Source: Micromonospora polyrhachis (GTDB taxonomy: Bacteria > Actinomycetota > Actinomycetes > Mycobacteriales > Micromonosporaceae). From it: a stretch of 64,000 nt of DNA. Both the position numbers and the translations under genes were made by a program. This document shows positions 1-7,485 of the stretch, piece by piece. The stretch spans positions 3,980,501 through 4,044,500 of the forward strand of contig NZ_JACHJW010000001.1 in the NCBI RefSeq assembly GCF_014203835.1, given 5' to 3'. The notes beneath the pieces were generated by a model. It ran no database searches. It saw only the letters and a list, made by a program, of their open reading frames with translations, and was not told the DNA's origin. Each line of letters opens with the position of its first letter. Positions within the stretch are counted from its first letter, which is position 1.

Positions 1-1
1 C

Positions 2-160
2 CAGGAGTCGTTCCGCATCCACGGCGGCTACGGCTACTCCAAGGAGTACGAGATCGAGCGGCTGATGCGCGAGGCCCCGTTCCTGCTCATCGGCGAGGGC
101 ACTTCGGAGATCCAGAAGACGATCATCTCTCGGGGCCTGCTCAAGGAGTACAAGCTCTGA
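2..160 (+). CDS. Acyl-CoA dehydrogenase, C-terminal end only
   Basis: Only the last 52 residues are in the window; the reading frame starts at base 2. The segment contains RIHGGYGYSKEYEIER and then EGTSEIQKTIISR. This is the closing C-terminal helix of the acyl-CoA dehydrogenase family, where the GGYG and GTSEI(Q) positions contact FAD and the neighbouring subunit. The enzyme oxidises acyl-CoA to enoyl-CoA and passes electrons to ETF. Substrate class cannot be told from this fragment. A strong hairpin follows directly, and the next gene is convergent. Confidence 0.93.
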   Translation, partial: QESFRIHGGYGYSKEYEIERLMREAPFLLIGEGTSEIQKTIISRGLLKEYKL

Positions 161-162
161 CC

Positions 163-197
163 GGTGGTGGTGGGGCAGGTGATTCCCCACCACCACC
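163..197. terminator. Bidirectional hairpin between convergent genes
   Basis: A perfect 13-bp stem (GGTGGTGGTGGGG at 163-175 with its complement at 185-197) closes a 9-nt loop. It lies between the stop of the acyl-CoA dehydrogenase and the stop of the convergent epoxide hydrolase. There is no clear U-tract, which is usual in high-GC actinobacteria. Confidence 0.7.
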
Positions 198-214
198 ACC
201 ACCACCGAGCCAGC

Positions 215-1348
215 TCATCGGAGCTTGGCGAAGAACCTCCGGATGTCGGCGGCGTGGTGCGTCGGTACCTCCATGGCGACGAAGTGGCCACAGCCCTGGT
301 TGTCCATCGGCCAGTGGATGATCTTGTTGTGCTCCTCGGCGAGCCGCTTGAACAGCGCCGGCCCGCCCCCGTAGACGCCACTGGGCACCAGGTTCTGCCC
401 CTGTGGCCAGAAGAACTCGCTGTTGTCGTACATGAACCAGGACGAGCTACCGGCCGTCCCGGTCAGCCAGTACAGGGTCGCGTTGGTGAGGAGCTGGTCC
501 CGGTCGATGGCCTGCTCGGGCAGGTCGACGGTGATGCAGAACTCCTGGAACTTGTGCATCAGCCAAGCCAGCAGGCTGACCGGAGAGTCATTCCAGCCGT
601 ACGCGAAGGTCTGCGGCGCGGCCCGCAGGAGCGTGTGGTGGTCGAGGCCGCCAGTCGACCATTCCTGCATCTGCGCGTAGTCGGCCCGCTCGGCCTCGCT
701 CATCCCCGGCACGTCAGCCTCGGTGGGAAACCCGAACCCACCGTTGATGTGCACCCCGACCACATGCTCTGGAGCAACCTTGGCCACCTCGGGAGCGAGG
801 TAGGCACCAAGGTCCCCGCCCTGGGTGCCGTACCGGTCGTAGCCGAGCCGGGCCATCAACTCGGCCCAGATCCGGGCCACCCGCTCGACGCTCATGCCGG
901 TCTCGGTCGGTGCCGAGGAAAAGCCGAACCCGGGGATGGAGGGGGCCACCACGTGGAATGCCTGAGCTGGGTCACCGCCGTGGGCCCGGGGGTCGGTCAG
1001 CGGCCCGATCAGCTCGGTGAACTCGACGATCGAGTTCGGCCAGCCGTGGGACAGGATCAGCGGCAGCGCATCCGGTTCGGGGGAGCGGACGTGCAGGAAG
1101 TGGATGTCCAGCCCGTCGATCTCGGTCATGAACTGCGGGAACTCGTTCAGCCGGTCCTCCTGCGCGCGCCAGTCGTAGCCGGTGCCCCAGTACTCGGCCA
1201 GGTTCCGGAGGTAGTCGACCGGCACACCCCGGCTCCACCCGGCACCGGGGAGCTGGCGGGGCCAGCGGGCCCGAGCCAGCCGGTCGCGCAGGTCGTCGAG
1301 GTCGGCCTGCGGGATCTCGATCCGGTACGGGCGGATATCGCTGTTCAT
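215..1348 (-). CDS. Epoxide hydrolase (EHN-type alpha/beta hydrolase)
   Basis: A 377-residue epoxide hydrolase of the microsomal (EPHX1-like) class, which opens epoxides to vicinal diols through a covalent ester intermediate. The N-terminal ~110 residues match the EHN lid domain. The oxyanion-hole motif HGWP is at 101-104, the nucleophile Asp179 lies in GTQGGDLG, and the catalytic His355 lies in GCGHF; lid tyrosines are present. The start is supported by AAGGAGAA just upstream. It is divergent from the WYL regulator at 1477, and the ~130 bp between them is the probable shared control region. Physiological substrate is unknown; detoxification or secondary metabolism are both possible. Confidence 0.93.
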   Translation of the reverse strand: MNSDIRPYRIEIPQADLDDLRDRLARARWPRQLPGAGWSRGVPVDYLRNLAEYWGTGYDWRAQEDRLNEFPQFMTEIDGLDIHFLHVRSPEPDALPLILSHGWPNSIVEFTELIGPLTDPRAHGGDPAQAFHVVAPSIPGFGFSSAPTETGMSVERVARIWAELMARLGYDRYGTQGGDLGAYLAPEVAKVAPEHVVGVHINGGFGFPTEADVPGMSEAERADYAQMQEWSTGGLDHHTLLRAAPQTFAYGWNDSPVSLLAWLMHKFQEFCITVDLPEQAIDRDQLLTNATLYWLTGTAGSSSWFMYDNSEFFWPQGQNLVPSGVYGGGPALFKRLAEEHNKIIHWPMDNQGCGHFVAMEVPTHHAADIRRFFAKLR

Positions 1349-1476
1349 CAGGTTCTCCTTCGGGTACGTCTGTCGTCGCCGCTATCGGGCGTGGAAACGC
1401 CATCCGGTGCGACGTGGAGAACGGTAGACAAGATGTAGGTCAGCTCCTGTCACACATGACTGGCATCCTTTGCGTC

Positions 1477-2433
1477 ATGACCGACACCCCGGGGCGACTG
1501 CTGAATCTGCTGTCGCTGTTGCAGACTCCGCGCGAGTGGCCGGGCGGTGAGCTTGCCGACCGGCTGTCCGTCAGCCTGCGGACCATCCGGCGGGACGTCG
1601 AGCGGTTGCGTGACCTCGGCTATCCGGTGCGGGCCACGATGGGCGCGACCGGCGGCTACCGGCTGGTCGCCGGCACGGCAATGCCGCCCCTGCTGCTCGA
1701 CGACGAGGAGGCGGTGGCGATCGCGGTCGGCCTGCGGACGGCGGCCGGGCACGCGGTGGCGGGCATCGAGGAGTCCTCCGTACGGGCGTTGGCGAAGCTG
1801 GAGCAGGTCCTGCCGTCCCGGCTGCGGTACCGCGTCGGCACCCTCAACGCCGCGACGGTGCCGATGCCGACCGGGGACCGGTCGAAGGTCGATCCAGAGG
1901 TCCTCACCGTGCTGGCGGCGGCGATCGCCAACCGGGAGCGGTTGCGCTTCGACTACCGGGACAACGACGGTGGTGGGAGCCGGCGGCTGGTGGAGCCGCA
2001 CCGCCTGGTGGCGGCCAGCCGCCGCTGGTACCTGGTGGCCTACGACAACGATCGGAACGATTGGCGGACCTTCCGGGTCGACCGGATCGGACAACCACAA
2101 CCCACCGGTGTACGGACCCCACCCCGCGAACTGCCCGCTGCGGACGCTGCCGAGTACGTCACCCGCCGGCTCTACAGTGTCGTCCCCACCTACCGGGCGG
2201 TGGCCACCCTGTACGCGCCGGCAGACGAGGTCAGCGGCCGGGTGGGTGACGGGCCGGGGGACGTGGAACCGATCGACGAGCACAGCTGCCGGCTGCACAG
2301 CCACACCGACACCTTGGAATGGTTGGCGTTCCGGCTGGTCATGCTCGGTTGCGAGTTCGAGGTGCACGAACCGCCGGAACTGGTCGACTATCTGCGTGCG
2401 ATGGGTGCCCGAGCCGTCCGGGCAGCGGGCTGA
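1477..2433 (+). CDS. WYL-domain transcriptional regulator with N-terminal HTH
   Basis: 318 residues. Residues 1-60 form a DeoR/HTH_11-like winged helix (ADRLSVSLRTIRRDVERLRDLG), and the C-terminal half is a WYL ligand-sensing domain with the signature RRWYLVAYD. Such proteins act as repressors or activators responding to small molecules or nucleic acid ligands. It is divergent from the epoxide hydrolase, so control of that gene and autoregulation are the simplest inference. An in-frame upstream ATG at 1456 is possible. I prefer 1477 because the family normally begins a few residues before the HTH. No strong ribosome binding site is visible for either. Confidence 0.9.
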   Translation: MTDTPGRLLNLLSLLQTPREWPGGELADRLSVSLRTIRRDVERLRDLGYPVRATMGATGGYRLVAGTAMPPLLLDDEEAVAIAVGLRTAAGHAVAGIEESSVRALAKLEQVLPSRLRYRVGTLNAATVPMPTGDRSKVDPEVLTVLAAAIANRERLRFDYRDNDGGGSRRLVEPHRLVAASRRWYLVAYDNDRNDWRTFRVDRIGQPQPTGVRTPPRELPAADAAEYVTRRLYSVVPTYRAVATLYAPADEVSGRVGDGPGDVEPIDEHSCRLHSHTDTLEWLAFRLVMLGCEFEVHEPPELVDYLRAMGARAVRAAG

Positions 2434-2439
2434 CCTGGG

Positions 2440-2847
2440 TCAGGAAAGGTGGGCGAGGTTGCCGGCGGCTCGCTCGATCACCAGGCACCGGTCCTCGACG
2501 TAGTCGACCCCGGCCTCCTCGGCGGTACGCCGCGCTTCGGGCGAGACGATGCCCAGTTGCAGCCACACCGCCGGTGCGCCGATCGCAACCGCGTCCCGGA
2601 CCACCGCCACGGCGTCCGCCGCCGGCCGGAACACGTCGACCAGGTCGACCGGGTGCGGGATGTCGGCCAGGGAGCGGTAGACCTTCTCGCCGAACAGCTC
2701 GTCGGCCTCCGGGTTGACCGGGATGATCCGCCAGCCGTACCGCTGCATCTCCTGCGGTACGCGATATGCCGCCTTCGCCGGGTTACGGGACGCGCCGACG
2801 ACGGCGATCACCCGGGCATCGGCCAGGATCTGCTGAGGAGTACGCAC
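2440..2847 (-). CDS. CoA-binding protein (YccU-like Rossmann fold)
   Basis: 135 residues, GTG start at 2847. The sequence follows the CoA_binding (CoA-binding_2) family: an N-terminal IAVVGASRNPAK nucleotide loop, then RYGWRIIPVNPEADELFGEKVYRSL, and a late GAPAVWLQLGIVSPEA segment. This is the stand-alone CoA-binding domain also found in acyl-CoA synthetases. The exact function of the single-domain proteins is not known. The gene is tail-to-tail with the WYL regulator, with only 6 bp between stops. Confidence 0.9.
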   Translation of the reverse strand: MRTPQQILADARVIAVVGASRNPAKAAYRVPQEMQRYGWRIIPVNPEADELFGEKVYRSLADIPHPVDLVDVFRPAADAVAVVRDAVAIGAPAVWLQLGIVSPEARRTAEEAGVDYVEDRCLVIERAAGNLAHLS

Positions 2848-2891
2848 CCGGCGACTGTAACGCCGTCGGCGGGCTGCCCGTCATGGGTGGC

Positions 2892-3800
2892 CTACAGCAA
2901 CGTCAACCGCTCGGCCCCGGATCCGCGTGTCGGGGAGCGGGCGGCCCGACGTAGCCAGTGGATCGGGCGGATTCGTTCCAGCGACAGGAAGCTCGCCATC
3001 GCCACCAGGTGAGGGGCGAACGAGATGGTGATGGTGGAGACCGTCACCAGATGAAACGAGTAGAAGAAGGCCACCAGCACCCGCCGCCACCGCTCGGAGA
3101 CCAGGAACACCGCTGGGCTCAACAGTTCGAACGCGATGATCCCGAACTGGGCGACGATCAGTAGGTAGGGCACCTGAGCGATCAGGTCGGCGAGTTCGGT
3201 ACCGCGACGGATGATTGCTCGGGCGAGCACCGAACCAGTCAGCCACTCCAGACCACCGAAGCGGAGCTTGGCCCAGGCGGCGAGGAAGTAGGTGCAGACC
3301 ACGGCGATCTGGGTGACCCGCAGCGCCCAACCACCGGCCTCGGTACGGGTCGCATCACCGTGCCGGGCCCGCCCGGCGGTGGGCAGCACCGCGAGCGCGA
3401 TCAGGAAGGCGAACCGGTCGTGGTCCACCTTTCCGCAGCTCATGGCGATGATCATCCACTCGAAGTAGAGCAGGAAGATCGGCCAGCCCAGAGCGCGCGG
3501 TGCCCGACCTGTGGCGGCGACGAGGGAGAAGGCCAGCAGCGCCCAGAAGATGGTGTCGACCAGCAGCGGGGTCGGGGTCGGCAACGGCAGCAGCCGCCCG
3601 ATGAACAGGGGCTGATAGAGCGCAGCCCCGGTGTCGCCGTGGTGGCGTATCCACGGGGTGAAGATGACGAGGTCGGCGGCGACGAAGAGGTAGACCAGGG
3701 TGCGGAAGGCGGCGATCCGACCTTGCGGAACCGCGGCGGTCAGCCACCGTCCGGCCGCGGCCGACCAGCGTCGGGCCCTGGTCAGGATGCTGCTCGCCAC
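2892..3800 (-). CDS. HTTM-domain integral membrane protein
   Basis: 302 residues with at least six hydrophobic segments. The region RIAAFRTLVYLFVAADLVIFTPW through CGKVDHDRFAFLIALAVLP and FLAAWAKLRFGGLEWLTG is characteristic of the HTTM (horizontally transferred transmembrane) family, related to the membrane part of vitamin-K-dependent gamma-carboxylase. The conserved AKL..GLEWL segment is intact. Function in bacteria is unproven; an enzymatic role in the membrane is inferred from the eukaryotic relative. Its start overlaps the end of the upstream gene at 3782-4222 by 19 bp, so the two are almost certainly cotranscribed and translationally coupled. Confidence 0.85.
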   Translation of the reverse strand: MASSILTRARRWSAAAGRWLTAAVPQGRIAAFRTLVYLFVAADLVIFTPWIRHHGDTGAALYQPLFIGRLLPLPTPTPLLVDTIFWALLAFSLVAATGRAPRALGWPIFLLYFEWMIIAMSCGKVDHDRFAFLIALAVLPTAGRARHGDATRTEAGGWALRVTQIAVVCTYFLAAWAKLRFGGLEWLTGSVLARAIIRRGTELADLIAQVPYLLIVAQFGIIAFELLSPAVFLVSERWRRVLVAFFYSFHLVTVSTITISFAPHLVAMASFLSLERIRPIHWLRRAARSPTRGSGAERLTLL

Positions 3801-4222
3801 GACACGATGGTCTCGTCGGTGAACTTGCCGGTCGGCCGGCCGGCGGTGATGCCGTACCAGCGGATCACGATGCGCACCTCGACCATCGCCGGCGCTTCGG
3901 GATGACGTCGTGCGTACGCGTCGGCCAGTTGACGTAGCAGGGCCGGTTCCGCCGCGTACCGGGCCTGCTGGCCCTCGATCTCAGCCCGCCGGATGCCGGT
4001 GCTGCCCTGATCCAGGGCGATCAGCGTGCCGGTGCTGTCGACCCCCTCGACACGGGTGTCCGGTGCCGGGGCGTTCGGTGGGTTCGAGGTGGAGTACATG
4101 CGGAACGGGCCGAACGGAAAGTGATCGTCCTGTCCCCAGACCGTGCCGACGAGCAGCACAGCAAGTCCTATTGCGGCCCCCCACACGCGGGTGGCTCTGC
4201 CGCGACCTGTCAACGTGTTCAT
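3782..4222 (-). CDS. Small membrane-anchored partner of the HTTM protein
   Basis: 146 residues from ATG 4222; an in-frame GTG/ATG at 4243 would add seven. A single N-terminal hydrophobic segment (RVWGAAIGLAVLLVGTVWG) is followed by an extracytoplasmic domain of ~115 residues containing HFPFGPFRMYS and ending VEVRIVIRWYGITAGRP. The protein resembles small proteins encoded next to bacterial HTTM genes. No catalytic motif is recognisable. The 19-bp overlap with the HTTM gene suggests that the products form a complex. Function is unknown. Confidence 0.8.
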   Translation of the reverse strand: MNTLTGRGRATRVWGAAIGLAVLLVGTVWGQDDHFPFGPFRMYSTSNPPNAPAPDTRVEGVDSTGTLIALDQGSTGIRRAEIEGQQARYAAEPALLRQLADAYARRHPEAPAMVEVRIVIRWYGITAGRPTGKFTDETIVSWRAAS

Positions 4223-4294
4223 CGCGCGTCGGTCCGAGGGCAAGTCAGTTGCCGATGGTGGCTTTGGACGAGCGGCGGTTCCGGGCGGACGACA

Positions 4295-4335
4295 CCGCCC
4301 CCGGCCGGGCCCGTGTCAGGTCCGGCCGGGGGCGG
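4295..4335 (-). terminator. Perfect 14-bp hairpin downstream of thioredoxin
   Basis: CCGCCCCCGGCCGG (4295-4308) pairs perfectly with 4322-4335 across a 13-nt loop. It sits ~85 bp beyond the thioredoxin stop and before the start of the HTTM operon on the same strand, so it should separate the two transcripts. Confidence 0.7.
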
Positions 4336-4421
4336 GTACGGGCAGCGAGGGAACGGCGACGGACACGCGGGGTCAACCGCCGGCCCGGGCGAACCGCCGA
4401 TGATCCTCGGCCCGGTCGCTG

Positions 4422-4781
4422 TCAACTCTGGCTGGCGAGCTGCCTGCGGACGTCGTCCATGTCCAGGGCCCGGACCTGCTCGATCAAGGACTCCAGGGCG
4501 GACTCGGGCAGGGCTCCCGGCTGGGCGAAGACGATGATGCCGTCTCGGACCGCCATGATCGTCGGAATCGACCGGACGTCGAACTTGGCCGCGAGTTCCT
4601 GCTGGGCCTCGGTGTCGACCTTGCCGAAGACGATGTCCTGGTGCTTCTCCGAAGAGCGTTCGTAGATCGGGGCGAACCGAACGCACGGGCCGCACCAGCT
4701 TGCCCAGAAGTCGACGAGGACGATGCCGTCCTGGCCGGTCACCTCGTCGAAGTTGGCCGTGGTCAGTTCAACGGAAGCCAT
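4422..4781 (-). CDS. trxA: Thioredoxin
   Basis: 119 residues, a normal single-domain thioredoxin. The redox motif WCGPC is at 29-33, followed by the cis-Pro segment RSIPTIMAVRDG. It reduces protein disulfides using electrons from thioredoxin reductase in the cytoplasm. The start at 4781 is fixed by GGAGAG 5-6 nt upstream; a longer in-frame extension of 68 residues has no family match. No thioredoxin reductase gene is adjacent. The C-terminal extension (ALDMDDVRRQLASQS) is slightly longer than in E. coli TrxA. The gene symbol names the family; actinobacteria carry several paralogues. Confidence 0.93.
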   Translation of the reverse strand: MASVELTTANFDEVTGQDGIVLVDFWASWCGPCVRFAPIYERSSEKHQDIVFGKVDTEAQQELAAKFDVRSIPTIMAVRDGIIVFAQPGALPESALESLIEQVRALDMDDVRRQLASQS

Positions 4782-5080
4782 CGATCTCTCCGATCGCTGG
4801 GAATCATCTACGTCTGGGAAAACCTCTGCGTTGGCCCTGGAATTCCCGACGATCCAGCACTGAAACGCCCAGCCCGGACCGATCAGCGCTCCCGCCGCCA
4901 TCGACGGGTGTTTGTGGCCTAGCTCACGCGGGTGCTGCGGTACGCCGTGTCGCCGCTCACCGTTCCGTGGTGAGAGCGCTCCCATGAGTTGGTGATTGGG
5001 TGGCTGGCGGCTGCCGACAATTGCTCGGCGACTAGGGAGAATTTCTCTCGTGACGATCGGTTACGGCGAGATCAGCTCTT

Positions 5081-5094
5081 ACGTTAAGTAACGT
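5081..5094. promoter_or_regulatory. Putative TetR-type operator (distal)
   Basis: ACGTTA-AG-TAACGT is a 14-bp inverted repeat with 6-bp arms and a 2-bp centre. It continues into a second overlapping palindrome, GTAACGTTAC (5088-5097). It is ~350 bp upstream of the MaoC-like start and ~300 bp upstream of trxA. The dyad resembles operators of TetR regulators controlling acyl-CoA metabolism; the regulator is not in the window. Confidence 0.4.
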
Positions 5095-5387
5095 TACAAA
5101 GGGGTAACGCTGACTGGTTTTGCTTGCCGCCCCCTTTCTTTGCGCGGTTCTGGTCAGGCAGAATCCTGATATCAGAGCGTGGGCGGCGGGTGCCGGGGAG
5201 GGCCCCGCCGTTCATTGCGTCCAGGCTCGTTTCGGGGCGCGGTTCGGCTCGAATCCTATTTCGTCCAGGTGTCCTGACCCTGGATGACCTGCCTGGTAGC
5301 CGGTCCCCTGGCCGTCGTGGAGTGGTCTGATCGGGCACGAGTCAAGCAATGTGACAAACCTGGGCTGCTTCTCGCCTGCGGTATTGA

Positions 5388-5403
5388 CTTAACGGTCGAT
5401 AAG
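5388..5403. promoter_or_regulatory. Putative TetR-type operator overlapping the MaoC gene promoter
   Basis: CTTAACGGTCGATAAG is a 16-bp dyad with 6 of 8 pairs matching. It starts inside the -35-like TTGACT (5385-5390), 45-60 bp before the start codon at 5449. Its position would block RNA polymerase, so repression relieved by an acyl-CoA-like ligand is the natural reading. Inference only. Confidence 0.5.
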
Positions 5404-5448
5404 GCATGCTGTGGTGTACTCCATCGCCATCTGTCGAAGGGCACCAGG

Positions 5449-5964
5449 ATGCAGTTTGGGCGCTACTACGAGGAGTTCGAGGTCGGCGCGGTGTACCGGC
5501 ACTGGCCGGGCAAGACGGTCACCGAGTACGACGACCACCTTTTCTGCCTGCTGACCATGAATCACCATCCGTTGCACATGGACGCCCACTACGCGGAGAC
5601 GTCGAGTCACTTCAAGCGCAACGTGGTGGTCGGCAACTACATCTACTCCCTGCTACTCGGCATGTCCGTGTCGGACGTCAGTGGCAAGGCGATCGCCAAC
5701 CTGGAGGTCGAGTCGCTGCGACACGTGGCCCCCACCTTCCACGGGGACACGATCTACGGCGAGACCACCGTGTTGGACAAGCGGGAGTCCAGCTCGAAGC
5801 CGGACCGGGGGGTGGTGTCCGTGGAGACCCGGGGCTACAAGCAGGACGGCACGCTGGTCTGCGTCTTCCGTCGCCGGGTGATGGTCCCGACCCGCGCGTA
5901 CGCCGTCGACGCGATGCCGCCCGGAGTCGACCCGGAACGCCCCAGCTTCCCCGAGCCGAAGTGA
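5449..5964 (+). CDS. MaoC-like (R)-hydratase/dehydratase protein
   Basis: 171 residues in a single hotdog domain. The segment LTMNHHPLHMDAHYAETSSHFKRNVVVGNYIYSLLLGM contains the hydratase-2 D-x4-H-like active-site pattern, where MNHHPLHMDAHYA is the MaoC signature with Asp and His. This family hydrates enoyl-CoA or acts in methylmalyl/mesaconyl-type pathways; substrates vary. The start at 5449 follows GAAGGGCACCAGG. An upstream extension would read through the promoter and operator. Two TetR-like palindromes upstream suggest control with acyl-CoA metabolism genes elsewhere. Confidence 0.88.
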   Translation: MQFGRYYEEFEVGAVYRHWPGKTVTEYDDHLFCLLTMNHHPLHMDAHYAETSSHFKRNVVVGNYIYSLLLGMSVSDVSGKAIANLEVESLRHVAPTFHGDTIYGETTVLDKRESSSKPDRGVVSVETRGYKQDGTLVCVFRRRVMVPTRAYAVDAMPPGVDPERPSFPEPK

Positions 5965-6014
5965 GGAACGGCCCTTTCCTGTCGTTTTCTGCATAGGGAG
6001 GGGCCCCTTCCTAA
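5965..6014. repeat. Dispersed GC-rich double-hairpin element, copy 1
   Basis: Begins immediately after the MaoC stop. It has two self-complementary blocks, GGAACGGCCCTTTCC and GGGAGGGGCCCCTTCC, separated by 16 nt (TGTCGTTTTCTGCATA) and followed by TAAC. A second copy in reverse orientation is at 49253-49304, inside the SARP gene. Here it could act as a terminator. Confidence 0.75.
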
Positions 6015-6060
6015 CCCCCGGGCTGCCGCTGGACACATATGCTGGCGGTCGGGAGGTCCG

Positions 6061-6621
6061 ATGAGCCACTCCGCCTCCGGCGAGCCGCCCACCACCGGCA
6101 GCCGCCTCGGTGCACTGGACACGGCGACTTTTCCGGCCAGCGAGTGGCGGCTGCTCACCCGACTCCCGGGTCGGGTCATCACCGCCGCACTCTCCACCGA
6201 GATCGACCGTCCGGGGCGTACCGTGCGGGAAGGGTTGGCCGGCCTGGAGGGCATCGCCGCCGGTCGGGCCTTCGACAGCGAACTCGTACGGGCGGTGGTG
6301 GCCAAGATCTACGCCGAATCGGACGACGATCGGGGCGGGCCCTCCGGGAGGAGCGCGGGACCGCCGGGCGAGCCGACCTACGCGGGTGCGGCCACCAGCA
6401 TCACCGAACTCTTCGAGGCCTGCCGGGCGGCGGTGCGGATCCTGGCCAGACGGGCCGATCCGGCCGACTCGGCGGCGTACCGGCAGTGGGTGCAGTCGGT
6501 CGCGGCCCGGGTCTGCCAGGCGACCGGTCCCACCGGGTCGGTTTCGCCGACCACCGACCCGGTCGATCCGGCGGACCGGCGGTTCCTCGACGATCTGGGA
6601 ACGGCGCTGGGCCTGGGCTGA
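6061..6621 (+). CDS. Conserved hypothetical protein (cytosolic, alpha-helical)
   Basis: 186 residues, ATG after GGGAGG. I do not recognise a named domain. It has an N-terminal acidic/helical region (EWRLLTRLPGRVITAALSTE), a Gly/Pro-rich linker near residues 95-110, and a second helical region (AATSITELFEACRAAVRILARR). No signal peptide or membrane segment. The layout of two helical bundles around a linker resembles small actinobacterial proteins of unknown function. It is 47 bp upstream of the SpoU-type methyltransferase on the same strand and may share its transcript. Confidence 0.75.
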   Translation: MSHSASGEPPTTGSRLGALDTATFPASEWRLLTRLPGRVITAALSTEIDRPGRTVREGLAGLEGIAAGRAFDSELVRAVVAKIYAESDDDRGGPSGRSAGPPGEPTYAGAATSITELFEACRAAVRILARRADPADSAAYRQWVQSVAARVCQATGPTGSVSPTTDPVDPADRRFLDDLGTALGLG

Positions 6622-6668
6622 GTCGTCCCGGCGACGGGCCGTACGCTCTGCAGACCGTGGAGGCGTCG

Positions 6669-7316
6669 ATGGTCCGGGACAACCCTGAGGTTGTTGAAGA
6701 GGTCGGGGTCGGGCCCTGGCAGGGCGACCCGCCAACCGACCCGCGCTACGACCCGGAACTGCTCGCCAACGGTGATCGGCGCAACGTGGTCGACCGCTAC
6801 CGGTACTGGCGTCGGGAGGCGGTCGTCGACGACCTCGATCAGCGGCGGCACACGTTCCACGTGGCGATCGAGAACTGGCAGCACGACTTCAACATCGGCA
6901 CCGTCGTGCGCAACGCCAACGCCTTTCTCGCCGCCGAGGTGCACATCGTCGGCCGGCGCCGGTGGAATCGGCGAGGCGCGATGGTGACCGATCGCTACCA
7001 GCACGTACGGCACCACGAGACGATCGAGGCGTTCCTGGACTGGGCGCGCGCCCACGACCTGCCGATCGTGGGGATCGACAACCTGCCCGGTTCCCGTCCG
7101 CTGGAGACGGTGACCCTGCCTCGCGCGTGTGTGCTGCTCTTCGGTCAGGAGGGACCCGGCCTTTCCGAACCAGCCCGATCCGCCTGTGACCAGCTCTTCT
7201 CCATCGCGCAGTACGGCTCGACCCGATCGATCAACGCCGGAGTGGCCAGCGGCATCGCGATGCACGCCTGGATCCGCGCGCATGCGGGGCCGCCCCCAGC
7301 CGAGGATGGAGAATAG
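6669..7316 (+). CDS. SpoU/TrmH-family RNA 2'-O-methyltransferase
   Basis: 215 residues with a SPOUT fold. The N-terminal motif HDFNIGTVVRNANAFLAAEVHIVG is the SpoU motif 1 with the catalytic Asn-Arg pair. The LLFGQEGPGLSE segment (motif 2) and YGSTRSINAGVASGIAMHAW (motif 3, knot) complete the AdoMet site. It transfers a methyl group to a ribose 2'-OH in tRNA or rRNA; the target cannot be named from sequence. ATG 6669 has GGAGG 5 nt upstream. A GTG at 6657 is in frame but lies on that ribosome binding site. Confidence 0.92.
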   Translation: MVRDNPEVVEEVGVGPWQGDPPTDPRYDPELLANGDRRNVVDRYRYWRREAVVDDLDQRRHTFHVAIENWQHDFNIGTVVRNANAFLAAEVHIVGRRRWNRRGAMVTDRYQHVRHHETIEAFLDWARAHDLPIVGIDNLPGSRPLETVTLPRACVLLFGQEGPGLSEPARSACDQLFSIAQYGSTRSINAGVASGIAMHAWIRAHAGPPPAEDGE

Positions 7317-7485
7317 GGCAACAGGGGTAATTAGCCGCACAAGCGGCGAAAGCGCCTTACGTGGGCGGTAACGGGCAGGTCGCTCCGGAATTTCAAAATC
7401 TGATGTTCGGGACAATCCCGGAAAGAGGTGACCGAAAAGGCCGGTTCGCTGGACGCTGCGGCGCTGATCCGGGAACTCTGGTCTC

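Larger units (their letters stand above)
4782..5448. other. 667-bp intergenic region with two TetR-type palindromes
   Basis: No convincing gene is present between the divergent trxA and the MaoC-like gene. The recognisable content is the two inverted repeats listed separately (5081-5094 and 5388-5403) and a TTGACT -35-like box at 5385-5390. Around 5100-5300 there are AT-richer patches. No RNA gene was recognised. Confidence 0.6.

Noticed and set aside
164-1438. Plus-strand frame with a His run (HHHHHH) opposite the epoxide hydrolase
   Set aside because: The His run comes from the CCACCACC arm of the terminator at 163-197; the rest is antisense of the hydrolase.
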